Source: Bacteroidota bacterium (GTDB lineage: Bacteria > Bacteroidota > Bacteroidia > Bacteroidales > VadinHA17). Taken from it: 64,000 nucleotides of DNA. Every line of letters starts with the position of its first letter. Positions within the stretch are counted from its first letter, which is position 1. A program made the translations under genes and the position numbers. Under the pieces are notes generated by a model. That model made no database searches, was not told where the DNA came from, and saw only the letters and a list, made by a program, of their open reading frames with translations. The stretch is taken from positions 362,197 to 426,196 of the forward strand of contig JAKPOU010000042.1 in the NCBI GenBank assembly GCA_029547705.1, written 5' to 3'. Of this stretch, positions 36,745 through 47,000 are shown piece after piece.

Positions 36745-37809
36745 ATGAAAAATACAGCAGTAAGAGCTTCGATGCCTGTTTTAATTCTTCTCGTTTCCCT
36801 GAGCTGCAATACGAAAAGGTCTGCACGGAACGACAGTTCAAAGATATTTTTCGTAAGGAATGAGACAGAACGGAAAGTGGATGTATTCATTGGCAAGGAT
36901 CATTTCACCTCCTTCTGCTGGCCAGAAAATGTTTATAAACCCATCCTTTATCCTGTTAAAACGGCTGCAGGAACGGAGGTTACCAGGGGTTTTCCGCTTG
37001 TTCCCAGGGAAGGGGAGCGGAATGACCACATTCACCAGGTCGGAATATGGCTGAATTACGGGAAGGTTAACGGTCTTGATTTCTGGGGTAACGGCCACAG
37101 GGGGATGAAGGAGCCGGGCGGCGGTGAAATAAAGCATCTTTCCATTGAAAAAATGGAAGAAAAAAACGGGGAGGCCATTCTTCTTACAAAGGAAAGCTGG
37201 GTTGATCCTGACGGTGTTGAGCTTCTTGCGGAGAATACGGAATATCATTTTCTCGCAGAGGAATCTCTCAGAATAATTGACAGGCTGACAACTTTGAAAG
37301 CCGGTTCATTTGCTGTAAATTTTGACGATACAAAGGAAGGAATGTTCGGGATAAGGGTTGCCCGTCAGCTGGAGCTGCCATATGACGATATGGTGACTGT
37401 TCTCGGACCGGACGGAAAGCCTTTGCCGGAGAAAGTCAGGGCAGGGGATGTCGCTACCGGCAATTACAGGAGCAGCGAGGGAAAAAGCGGCGACGATGTC
37501 TGGGGGACACGTGCGAAATGGATGAATCTGTACGGCAATATCGGTGAAGAAAAGATCTCGCTGGTTGTCTGTGATCATCCGGATAATCCCGGCTATCCCA
37601 CTTACTGGCATGCCCGCGGGTATGGTCTTTTTGCCGCAAATCCTCTGGGATGGGCTGATTTCACAGGCGGAAGGGAAAGGCTGGATTTTTCCATCCGGCC
37701 CGGGGAGGAAATCACTTTCAGATACAGGGTTATAATCAGTTCGGGAATACATCTGACAGATGCGGAAATCAACAAACTGGCAGATGAATTTGCTGGCAGA
37801 TATAAATAA
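36745..37809 (+). CDS. DUF6807 (PmoA-like) family lipoprotein
   Basis: A 354-residue protein with a lipoprotein signal (VSLSCNT). Family features are the N-terminal beta-rich region, the RDH-type segment EGERNDHIHQVGIW, GLDFWGNGHRG, and the later GYPTYWHARGYGLFAANPLGW. The family is sometimes labelled methane oxygenase PmoA, but it has no resemblance to membrane methane monooxygenase; members occur with Gfo/Idh/MocA genes and probably act on sugars. Here it follows two such genes and precedes an exported TIM-barrel protein, supporting that link. The catalytic role is not known. Confidence 0.82.
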   Translation: MKNTAVRASMPVLILLVSLSCNTKRSARNDSSKIFFVRNETERKVDVFIGKDHFTSFCWPENVYKPILYPVKTAAGTEVTRGFPLVPREGERNDHIHQVGIWLNYGKVNGLDFWGNGHRGMKEPGGGEIKHLSIEKMEEKNGEAILLTKESWVDPDGVELLAENTEYHFLAEESLRIIDRLTTLKAGSFAVNFDDTKEGMFGIRVARQLELPYDDMVTVLGPDGKPLPEKVRAGDVATGNYRSSEGKSGDDVWGTRAKWMNLYGNIGEEKISLVVCDHPDNPGYPTYWHARGYGLFAANPLGWADFTGGRERLDFSIRPGEEITFRYRVIISSGIHLTDAEINKLADEFAGRYK

Positions 37810-37938
37810 CTGATGCGGAAAGAAAAACATGGAAAGCCGGCTCAGGGATATCTGCGGCAAGGTCCGGAACGTGGAGCATGAAACATGACAGAAGAATACA
37901 TATGCAATTGATAGGTATAATGAAATAAAACACAAACC

Positions 37939-38832
37939 ATGAAAAACGAATTATCACGCCGTCAGTTTATTCAGAGAACCCTGGGTGCAGGTGTGGCTCT
38001 GGCTGCCCTTAATGCTCTTCCCGCTGCGGCAATGGACAGAAAAAGACCTAAAGGTCTTCAGATGGGACTGGTTACATATATGTGGGGAGCCAAATGGGAC
38101 CTCCCGACCCTGATTTCCAACTGTGAGAAGTCAGGTCTTCTCGGAGTCGAGCTCCGTACACAGCATGCACACAAGGTGGAGATTGATCTCACTCCTGCCC
38201 AGCGCAAGGAAGTAAAGAAACGTTTTGCAGACTCTCCCGTGACATGCGTTGGTTACGGGTCAAATTATGAGTTTCACAGTCCTGATCCTGCCAGGCTCCG
38301 TGAAAATATAGAAGGGGCAAAGGAATATGTAAAGCTTTGTAAGGATATTGGTGCCACCGGGCTGAAGGTGAAGCCAAATACACTTCCAAAAGAAGTGGAG
38401 AGGGAAAAGACAATAGCCCAGATTGCCAGGTCCCTGAATGAACTGGGTAAATTTGCCAGGGATTATGGCCAGATCATCAGGGTTGAATGCCACGGGCCCG
38501 TTACCCAGGAAATACCGAACATGAAAGCGATTTTTGATCAGGTGACCGAGAAGAATGTTAAAATGTGCTGGAACAGCAATGATGTTGATCTGAATCCTCC
38601 CGGACTGGAAGCCAATTTCAATTCGGTCAGGCAATGGATCGGTGATACAACTCATATAAGAGGAATAAAGATCAGTGATTATCCCTATGAGGAACTGTTC
38701 AGGCTTCTTCACGGAATAAATTACAGGGGGTGGATACTTGTCGAGGCCACTACACCCTATACTGATCCCGTAGCTGTCATGAGGGAGCAGCTGACACTTT
38801 TCAATGAAATTATGGACAGGATAAAGAGCTGA
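37939..38832 (+). CDS. Tat-exported xylose-isomerase-like TIM barrel protein
   Basis: A 297-residue sugar isomerase/epimerase-type barrel with twin-arginine signal (SRRQFIQRTLGAG) and AAA-type cleavage region. Motifs include MGLVTYMWGAKWDLPTLI, VECHGP, MCWNSNDVD, HIRGIKISD and GWILVEAT, with Glu, Asn/Asp, His and Glu at the positions of the usual metal ligands. No lipobox Cys, so it is probably a soluble periplasmic protein. It lies 129 bases after the DUF6807 gene and may share its transcript. Substrate unknown. Confidence 0.87.
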   Translation: MKNELSRRQFIQRTLGAGVALAALNALPAAAMDRKRPKGLQMGLVTYMWGAKWDLPTLISNCEKSGLLGVELRTQHAHKVEIDLTPAQRKEVKKRFADSPVTCVGYGSNYEFHSPDPARLRENIEGAKEYVKLCKDIGATGLKVKPNTLPKEVEREKTIAQIARSLNELGKFARDYGQIIRVECHGPVTQEIPNMKAIFDQVTEKNVKMCWNSNDVDLNPPGLEANFNSVRQWIGDTTHIRGIKISDYPYEELFRLLHGINYRGWILVEATTPYTDPVAVMREQLTLFNEIMDRIKS

Positions 38833-38894
38833 ACACTGCTGAACCGCGGTTTTAATCTCCCGCCCGGAGCAGGACAGGGGATTCCTTCGTGAAA

Positions 38895-39764
38895 TCAGTC
38901 GATCTGTACCTCAGCTAGCACCGGAAGATGATCGGAAGGGTGATAGAGGTTGAAGGAATCGGTCAGTGTCCCGTGGCGAAGTACCTTAACTTTATTGTTT
39001 ATGAAAATAAAGTCAATGGCTCCCGTCAGATTGGCTTTTACAGGGAAGCCTGTAAAGGTTCCGTCCGGTCCGTAGTGCTGTGTAAGTGATTTGTCCCTGG
39101 CATCATCGAGCACTTTCAGGACAGACTGAATGGGTGCCGCTGTTTTTGCAAGATTGAAATCGCCTGTAAAAATCACTGCCAGGTTTTCCTTGTTTATCAG
39201 GGCCATTCTTTCAAGAATCAGCCGGACGCCCTCCTGCCTTGCCTTGTTTCCCCGATGGTCGAGATGCGTGTTAAAGACGAGGAATTTTTTCCCGGTAATA
39301 TTATCCTTCAGTTTTATCCAGGTACATGTACGGTTGCAGGCGGCATCCCAGCCCAGTCCCGGTTTCTCGGGCGTTTCGCTAAGCCAGAACATACCATCAT
39401 CAAGTTTGGTGAATCTCTTTTTGCTGTAAAAGACTGACATGTGTTCCCCCTCTCTTTTTCCGTCATCGCGTCCGACTCCTACATGACCGAAATCCGGGAA
39501 AGCAGCAACAAGATCATCCATCTGTTCCGGCAAAGCTTCCTGTACATTGAAAATATCGGCCCTGTGAAATTTCAGAAGTCCGGCCACCCTGTCCTTACGG
39601 AACGGCCAGGCATTTTCACCATCCGATGAAGTGTTAAGCCTGATGTTGTAGGTAATGATATTGAAAGGTGTTTCTTTTTTCGATTGTCCGTAAGTGTTGC
39701 TTCCCGCTGCAATAATGAATGCGGCTATAACAGCCAGAACAGTTATGGATTTATTTTTCTTCAT
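38895..39764 (-). CDS. exported endonuclease/exonuclease/phosphatase-fold hydrolase
   Basis: A 289-residue secreted protein (signal 1-26, ending TYGQ) of the DNase I-like phosphohydrolase superfamily. Catalytic motifs are all present: NIITYNIR, NVQEALPEQ (metal Glu), NTHLDHRG, TGDFNL and the final PSDHLPVLAEV. Bacteroidota homologues are exported and act on unknown phosphodiesters or sugar phosphates; a secreted nuclease is also possible. It converges on the TIM-barrel gene with a 62-base gap. Confidence 0.9.
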   Translation of the reverse strand: MKKNKSITVLAVIAAFIIAAGSNTYGQSKKETPFNIITYNIRLNTSSDGENAWPFRKDRVAGLLKFHRADIFNVQEALPEQMDDLVAAFPDFGHVGVGRDDGKREGEHMSVFYSKKRFTKLDDGMFWLSETPEKPGLGWDAACNRTCTWIKLKDNITGKKFLVFNTHLDHRGNKARQEGVRLILERMALINKENLAVIFTGDFNLAKTAAPIQSVLKVLDDARDKSLTQHYGPDGTFTGFPVKANLTGAIDFIFINNKVKVLRHGTLTDSFNLYHPSDHLPVLAEVQID

Positions 39765-40414
39765 CAGTATTGAATTTTAAAAATTAAGGACTTACAAAGT
39801 TTTTCTTCCGGAAATAATATGCAAATACAGTGTGTTTCCAAGGTGTACGGTTTGACCTGATTTTAGCTGCCGGCCAGTATTTTTTCCTGGATTCCGGCAG
39901 GACGGCATTACATGGTCAATATTAGGAAAAACTATCAAACAAGTTTTAAAGAAAAGAAAAAAACTTCAATACTTTGTCATATTCCTCCATCCGGTATTCC
40001 GGATCAGACCTGTGTTCATCAGCCTTGCAGCCGAAGCCCCATAACTGTGTCATTTACGCAAAAAACCAGTTCATCCAATATTTTCTTCTCTTGGTCAAAT
40101 AAAATTACATTTCTCCTTCAAATACTATAAATTAGATGTTGATTTTAAAAAGAGGCTGGGCATTACATACGTTTCATCGACCTTTCCGGAATCTGAAAGG
40201 AAAGATATTTTTATCATTTGAATATCCTGATTTTATGTAAAGCTCTGCAGGCCTCAGGCAGTGTTGGCCATGCTCTTGTCGGCACATTCCGGTGTGACTG
40301 ACGGGGCGATAGCATGTCCGGATCCGGAAAATAGGATTAAGAATCCAGGATTATATCCGGTTCTCTTGTTTTTACTTCCTTAAATCCTCTATCATTAACC
40401 GTAAACATCATACC
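39765..40414 (+). other. 650-bp intergenic region upstream of the T9SS surface locus
   Basis: No convincing gene on either strand. It should contain the promoter of the minus-strand phosphohydrolase gene and of the first repeat protein. A 6-bp hairpin lies at 40181-40200. The 18-mer at 40299-40316 (TGACGGGGCG, AT, AGCATG) recurs with two changes at 57579-57596 upstream of the CotH gene. Confidence 0.5.
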
Positions 40415-43400
40415 ATGAAACAATTCTACCGCAACACAGGCAGTTCTGTCAGAATATTACAGAAATTTTGTTTGGCAATGTTTCTGGGGAGTATGTTTTT
40501 ATTTCTCAATGCTGAACTCTACGGACAGGAGTGTGATAATCCATCCGTTCTGGTACTAGGCGCGGCATCCGGCAGCACCTGCGGGACACATCCGCTGACG
40601 GTGGAAAATAATGAATTCGGTGGCGGTGCAATAAGCGTTACTATAAGCACGAATGGTTCTGGTACTTTGGATCAGGAAATAATTGATGTTTCACCTTTTT
40701 CATTTACATACAACCCTGCCGTAGCGGATGCGGGTTCTACTGTAACCATTACCGTGACAGCAAATAATCCTGATCAGGAGTGTGAAGTGCTTACATCAGT
40801 TTTTTTATTGCATGTCAATACTGTTCCTGATACACCTTCGGCATCGAATAACGGACCTCTCTGTGAAGGGGAAACACTGAATCTTTTCACTTCCACAGAA
40901 ATAGAAGGAATATATAACTGGACCGGCCCCGACGGATTTACATCTACCCAGCAGAATCCCAGCATTGCGAATGTCACAACTGCAGCATCGGGTACTTATT
41001 CTGTTACAGTAACAGTTGCCGGCTGTACCAGTAATGCCGGAACCACTGAAGTCAGGGTAAATGCAATTCCTCAGCCGCCTGATGTGAAGAACAACAGCCC
41101 CATATGTGAAGGAGAAACCCTTCTTCTTGCAGCTTCGGATGTACCCGGCGGCTCCTTTTACTGGACAGGCCCCAATGGATTTACATCCACTCTGCAGAAT
41201 CCCGTCATTCCCAATGTCACAACCGCAGCATCGGGTACTTATTCTGTAACTGTAACAGTTGACGGATGTACCAGCGAACCAGGAACCACCACTGTGCTTA
41301 TAAATCCCATTCCTGATACTCCCGCACCCTCAAACAACAGCCCACTTTGTGCCGGCGGCACGCTGAACCTTACCAATGCGGATGTGCCCGGCGGTTCCTT
41401 CTACTGGACAGGTCCCAATGGATTTACATCCACCCAGCAGAATCCCAGCATTGCGAATGTCACAACCGCGGCATCGGGTACTTATTCTGTTACTGTAACA
41501 GTTGCCGGATGTACCAGTGAACCAGGAACCACCAGTGTAGTTATAAATGCTATTCCTGATACACCCGCACCCTCAAACAACAGTCCACTATGTGCCGGCG
41601 GCACGCTGAATTTTACTACTGCGGATGTACCCGGCGGTTCCTTCTACTGGACAGGTCCCAATGGATTTACATCCACCCAGCAGAATCCCAGCATTGCGAA
41701 TGTCACAACCGCAGCATCAGGTATTTATTCTGTAACTGTAACAGTTGCCGGTTGTACCAGTGAACCAGGGACCACCACTGTAGTTATAAATGCTATTCCT
41801 GCTACGCCCGCACCCTCAAACAACAGCCCACTTTGTGCCGGCAGCACACTGAACCTTGCTACTGGGGATGTTCTCGGCGGTATCTTCAACTGGAGCGGTC
41901 CCGACGGATTTACATCCACCCTGCAGAATCCCGTCATTCCCAATGTCACAACCGCAGCATCGGGTACTTATTCTGTAGCTGTAACAGTTGACGGCTGTAC
42001 GAGTGAACCAGGAACCACCACTGTAGTCATAAATGCTATTCCTGCTACACCCGTACCCTCAAACAACAGTCCACTTTGTGCCGGCGGCACACTGAACCTT
42101 ACTACTTCGGATGTAACCGGCGGTATCTTTAACTGGACAGGTCCCGACGGATTTACATCTACACAGCAGAATCCCAGCATTGCGAATGTCACAACTGCAG
42201 CATCGGGTACTTATTCTGTTACAGTAACAGTTGCAGGCTGTACCAGTAATGCCGGAACCACCAGTGTTTTAATCAATCCTTTACCTTCTGCTATTACCGG
42301 ATATAATTACACCGCAGCAGGATCATCAACAACTTTATCCAATACTTCACCCGGTGGTTCCTGGAGCAGCAGTGTTCCTTCCGTTGCTGAAATAAACCCT
42401 TCCAGCGGGGAAGTAAGGGGGATGACTGCAGGAACTGCCCTAATTACATACACTCTGCCCACCGGCTGTGCAGTTTCAATGACATTCAATGTTCTTCCTT
42501 CGGGCTGGGAGTTTGATTCTGAGAATTTTACTCATCAGGGCCGTATAACTTCCTCAGTTACCATTGAAGGAACAGGAGCTGAATCGGGATTTCTTGCAGC
42601 ATTTGCCGGAAACGAGTGCAGGGGAATAACAGAGGCAGTATACAATCCTCAGTCCGGTAATTATATCTTTGAACTTAACTGTTTTAGCAATACTGAAACG
42701 GGAGATGTGTTGGTATTCAGATATTTCAATCCTGCAGTAGTCATGGAATATAATCTTGACAGATCAGTTGACTTTTCTTCAGGGATGAATACAGGATCGG
42801 CTTCGGCACCATTTCCCATGAATATCGGTACGGATTACTCTGTCTCCCTTTCAGCCGGATGGAACTGGTTTTCTTTCAATACAACCCTTGACAATATGAC
42901 ACCTCAGTTTATACTGGAGGCAGCGAATTCTCCGGGTGATTATATTAAAAACCAGACAGTATCAGCTACATATTATGAGGGACTGGGTTGGTTTGGCACG
43001 CTTGACCGGCTTGATTCCAGAGAATTATATAAGATAAGGCTGCAGAATAACAGTGTGATTCATTTCAGCGGAAGGCCTGTTGATATTAATGCAATCAATA
43101 TTCCTCTTGCCAGCGGCTGGAACTGGATTGGATATCTTCCGCGTCAGGCCATGCCTGTGAACACAGCCCTGCAATCCCTTAGTCCTTCAGATCTGGATTA
43201 TATCAAGGATCAGGTAAGTTCTTCAACTTACTATGCAGACTTTAGCCTGTGGTATGGTACTATGGATGACATGGAACCCCAAAGGGGATACATGCTGAGA
43301 GTTACAAATCCGGGAACGCTTGTTTATCCTGAACCGGAAGGAAAAGGAAATCAGATGTCTTCAGGAACGGAACAGACCGGTGCATTCAATCCCCACCCAT

Positions 43401-43999
43401 ATGAATTTAGCGGCGAAGTTTTTGTGAGAGTTATATTGGATGATATTCCCAAAGGTTCGGAAAATGATACATTGTATGCCTATGTGGGTGATGAATTAAG
43501 AGGCCTTACAGCCGGCATGGAATTTTTGGACGGCACGTACCATTTCAGTCTGATGATATATAGTAATCTTGTAACCGGTGAAACAGTTACTTTCAGATAT
43601 TATAATTCAGATACAAAGAAAATCTATAACTGTAGTGAAACCGTGATATTTACCGACGATATGCGACTTGGTACCGCGCAGTATCCCCTGCTGATGCATG
43701 CCTATGCCACCTCCGTTCATGAAAACATAATTAATGATCCGGATTTCAGGATCTATCCTAACCCGTCGGAAAAATTTCTTAACATTGAATATACCCTGAA
43801 TGAACCGGGTGATGTCAGGATTACAGTATTTGATTCATTTGGCCGGGCAGTAAGAACCCTGGTTGATCAAAAACAGCAACCCGGCAGCTATTTATATGAA
43901 TGGAATTCCGATCTGCCTGCCGGGGGTGTTTATTTTATAAAACTTGATGGAGGGAAGAGACAAAAAATACGGAAAATCATTCTCCTGGGACAAAATTGA
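40415..43999 (+). CDS. giant secreted Ig-like repeat protein, T9SS type A sorting domain
   Basis: Cell-surface or secreted protein of 1194 residues. Signal segment about 13-37 (ending LYGQ); an N-terminal beta domain to 135; six Ig/PKD-like repeats of exactly 81 residues (136-621), each with one conserved Cys pair (PLCAGG, AGCTS); a Big2-like domain (about 622-697, SVAEINPSSGEVRGM); a module with AAFAGNECRG, CFSN and FRYFNP; two GWNW repeats (GWNWFSFN, GWNWIGYL, each with DYIK and a WFGT/WYGT segment); a second CRG-like module (AYVGDELRG); and a T9SS type A sorting domain (IYPNPSEKF onward, GVYFIKL). Likely an adhesin-like product anchored or released by T9SS. The next gene starts 23 bases later. 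Confidence 0.88.
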   Translation: MKQFYRNTGSSVRILQKFCLAMFLGSMFLFLNAELYGQECDNPSVLVLGAASGSTCGTHPLTVENNEFGGGAISVTISTNGSGTLDQEIIDVSPFSFTYNPAVADAGSTVTITVTANNPDQECEVLTSVFLLHVNTVPDTPSASNNGPLCEGETLNLFTSTEIEGIYNWTGPDGFTSTQQNPSIANVTTAASGTYSVTVTVAGCTSNAGTTEVRVNAIPQPPDVKNNSPICEGETLLLAASDVPGGSFYWTGPNGFTSTLQNPVIPNVTTAASGTYSVTVTVDGCTSEPGTTTVLINPIPDTPAPSNNSPLCAGGTLNLTNADVPGGSFYWTGPNGFTSTQQNPSIANVTTAASGTYSVTVTVAGCTSEPGTTSVVINAIPDTPAPSNNSPLCAGGTLNFTTADVPGGSFYWTGPNGFTSTQQNPSIANVTTAASGIYSVTVTVAGCTSEPGTTTVVINAIPATPAPSNNSPLCAGSTLNLATGDVLGGIFNWSGPDGFTSTLQNPVIPNVTTAASGTYSVAVTVDGCTSEPGTTTVVINAIPATPVPSNNSPLCAGGTLNLTTSDVTGGIFNWTGPDGFTSTQQNPSIANVTTAASGTYSVTVTVAGCTSNAGTTSVLINPLPSAITGYNYTAAGSSTTLSNTSPGGSWSSSVPSVAEINPSSGEVRGMTAGTALITYTLPTGCAVSMTFNVLPSGWEFDSENFTHQGRITSSVTIEGTGAESGFLAAFAGNECRGITEAVYNPQSGNYIFELNCFSNTETGDVLVFRYFNPAVVMEYNLDRSVDFSSGMNTGSASAPFPMNIGTDYSVSLSAGWNWFSFNTTLDNMTPQFILEAANSPGDYIKNQTVSATYYEGLGWFGTLDRLDSRELYKIRLQNNSVIHFSGRPVDINAINIPLASGWNWIGYLPRQAMPVNTALQSLSPSDLDYIKDQVSSSTYYADFSLWYGTMDDMEPQRGYMLRVTNPGTLVYPEPEGKGNQMSSGTEQTGAFNPHPYEFSGEVFVRVILDDIPKGSENDTLYAYVGDELRGLTAGMEFLDGTYHFSLMIYSNLVTGETVTFRYYNSDTKKIYNCSETVIFTDDMRLGTAQYPLLMHAYATSVHENIINDPDFRIYPNPSEKFLNIEYTLNEPGDVRITVFDSFGRAVRTLVDQKQQPGSYLYEWNSDLPAGGVYFIKLDGGKRQKIRKIILLGQN
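40820..42277 (+). repeat. six tandem 243-bp repeats coding Ig-like domains
   Basis: Six in-frame 243-base units, each coding 81 residues from (A/P)IPxTP to a closing Asn. Segments such as the codons for GFTSTQQNPSIANVTTAASG are near-identical between units, so gene conversion or recent duplication is likely. Units 2 and 5 share the variant STLQNPVIPNV, which suggests mosaic exchange. Confidence 0.92.
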
Positions 44000-44021
44000 C
44001 CAAACTTTTAAAAACATAACT

Positions 44022-47000
44022 ATGGGACACATTTACAGGCCGGTATTGGTATCATGCCTTTTGCTGATATCAGTTGCCCTATCCTCTCAAACACATAACT
44101 GGACCATAGATCCGCAGGATTACGAATCTGATTGTGAGGTAAATGCGGTTGTATTTATGGGCTCAGATGAAGTCACAACAGGCACCCTGGGAGCATTTGT
44201 GGGGAATACATGCAGGGGTTTTGCAGATGGAATATTTTTCCCGGGCACCGGGAGGACCATATTTTCCGTGAGATGCTACAGCAATGAACCGGAGAATCCT
44301 GAAACTTTCACGTTCAGATATTTCGATCCTGCCGGCGGATCATATTACAATATCATCGAAACAGTGGTATTTGTTTCTGATGGCCAGCTGGGAAATGCCC
44401 GGAATCCTCTGCTGTTTCATCGCTGTGACCCCGTTGCATTGTTAAGCGGACCGCTTAACGGCAGAATGTGTGCAGTATCGGGAAGCACAGCGTTTTCAGT
44501 GACAGCAGGAGGTACTTCTCCCTATACATACCAGTGGCAGTATAACACAGGAACGGAATGGGTAAGCACAACCAACGGCATACCGGCCGGTGCAGTCTAT
44601 TCCGGGTCAAATACGGCAACTTTAAATGTTTCGGGAATCACATCTGCCGGTCAGTATCAATACAGATGCCATATTAGCAATTGTCATGAATGGAGCAGTA
44701 TCACTTCAAATTCTGCCACTCTCACGGTGGATCCCCTGCCGGGAGCGGCCGGGACAATCAGTGGACTGACAACTGTCTGTCAGGGTCAGTCTGCAGTAAC
44801 TTATACTGTTCCGGTGATAACAAACGCAACATCCTATGTGTGGAGCCTGCCGCCGGGAGCAACAGGCAGCAGCACAACCAACAGTATTACCGTTAATTAC
44901 GGACTTAGTGCAACTTCAGGCAACATCAGTGTCAGAGGGCATAATGACTGTGGTGACGGTTCAGTTTCCGTCCTGTCTGTTACAGTCAGTCCCCTGCCTG
45001 CTGCACCTGGCCCCGTTACCGGACCGGCAACTGTCTGCCAGGGACAGACATCCGTATCTTACCATGTTCCGGAAATTGCAAATGCAACAAGTTATGTATG
45101 GTCATACAGCGGTACAGGTGCCGTGATAACCGGAACAGGCAATTCGGTCACAATAGATTTTCTTACCAATGCCACATCCGGTAATCTTACGGTAAGGGGA
45201 TTAAACTCATGCGGACAGGGAGCTGTCTCGGCCGGTTTTGCGATAACCGTCAATCCGCTGCCGGCAGCTGCAGGTACTATAGAAGGAACAGCAAGCGTGT
45301 GCCAGGGGCAAACCTCAGTAACTTACAGAGTTGCGGCGATCGTAAACGCAACAAGTTACAACTGGTCCTACAGCGGTACCGGTGCTGCCATAAACGGAAC
45401 GGGGAATACGGTAACCATAGACTTCGCCACCAATGCAACATCCGGCAATCTCAGCGTCCGGGGTGTCAATAACTGCGGAACAGGAGCCGTTTCGGCCAAT
45501 TTTGCAGTAACAGTAAACCCGCTGCCTGCGGCAGCCGGAAGCATTCAGGGTACAGCAAACGTATGCCAGGGCCAACAGGCCGTGGAATACAGTGTGCCTC
45601 CCATTGCAAATGCAACAGCCTACACCTGGTCCTACAGCGGTACGGGTGCGGCAATAAACGGAACCGGACCATCAGTCACCATCGATTTCGGACCCTCTGC
45701 TGTCTCGGGTAATCTGACGGTGAGGGGTGTCAACGCATGCGGATCGGGGATTGCTTCAGCAAATTACCCGGTAACAGTCAACCCCCTGCCAGGAGCCGCC
45801 GGAACGATCAGTGGTACGGCAGCCGTGTGCCAGGGCCAGTCCGGAGTAAGCTATACTGTTCCTGCGATTCCAAATGCCACATCCTATGTCTGGACTCTCC
45901 CGGCAGGAGCAAGCGGTACCAGTACAACCAATAGTATAACTGTTAATTACAGTGCTTCAGCCTTGTCGGGCAATATTACCGTACGAGGCCGCAATGCCTG
46001 CGGAGACGGTATAATGTCATCGCTGGCCGTTACTGTCAATCCCCTGCCAGGAGCTGCCGGAACAATCAGCGGTGCGGCAGCCGTGTGCCAGGGTCACTCC
46101 GGTGTAAGCTATACTGTTCCTGCAATACCAAACGCCACATCCTATGTCTGGACTCTCCCGACAGGGGCAAGTGGTACCAGCACTACCAACAGTATAACTG
46201 TTAATTACAGTACTTCTGCCTTGTCGGGCAATATTACCGTACGAGGTCGCAATGCCTGCGGAGACGGTACAGTATCAACGATGGCCGTTACTGTCAATCC
46301 CCTGCCCGGAGCTGCCGGAACAATCAGTGGTACGGATGCCGTGTGCCAGGGCCAGTCCGGTGTGAGCTATACTGTTCCTGCGATTCCAAATGCCACGTCC
46401 TATGTCTGGACTCTCCCGACAGGGGCAAGCGGCACCAGTATTACCAACAGTATAACTGTTAATTACAGTACTTCTGCCTTGTCGGGCAATATTACCGTAC
46501 GAGGTCGCAATGCCTGCGGAGACGGTACAGTATCAACGATGGCCGTTACTGTCAATCCCCTGCCCGGAACCGCCGGAACAATCAGTGGTGCGGCAGCCGT
46601 GTGCCAGGGCCAGTCCGGTGTGAGCTATACTGTTCCTGCGATTCCAAACGCCACATCCTATGTCTGGACTCTCCCGGCAGGGGCAAGTGGTACCAGCACT
46701 ACCAACAGTATAACTGTTAATTACAGTACTTCAGCCTTGTCAGGCAATATTACCGTACGGGGACGCAATGCCTGCGGAGACGGCTCAGCATCTGTCCTTG
46801 CCGTTACCCTGAATCCCTTGCCGTCAGCCATAACAGGTATTACAATGCTTACTGCCGGATCAACAATGAGTCTGGCAAGTTCTCCTGCCGGCGGAACCTG
46901 GAGCAGCAGCGTACCAGCGGTTGCAACAGTTAATTCATCAACCGGACTGGTAAGGGGAGTTTCACCGGGAAATACGGTGATAACCTACCGGCTGCCGACA

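Noticed and set aside
36745..37809. Annotation as methane oxygenase PmoA
   Set aside because: The protein is a soluble exported lipoprotein with DUF6807-type motifs and no membrane helices of methane monooxygenase; neighbours are sugar enzymes.
40820..46814. Regular tandem repeats that could suggest a CRISPR or satellite array
   Set aside because: Units are 243-264 bases, in frame, with no spacers, and code Ig-like domains with conserved cysteines.
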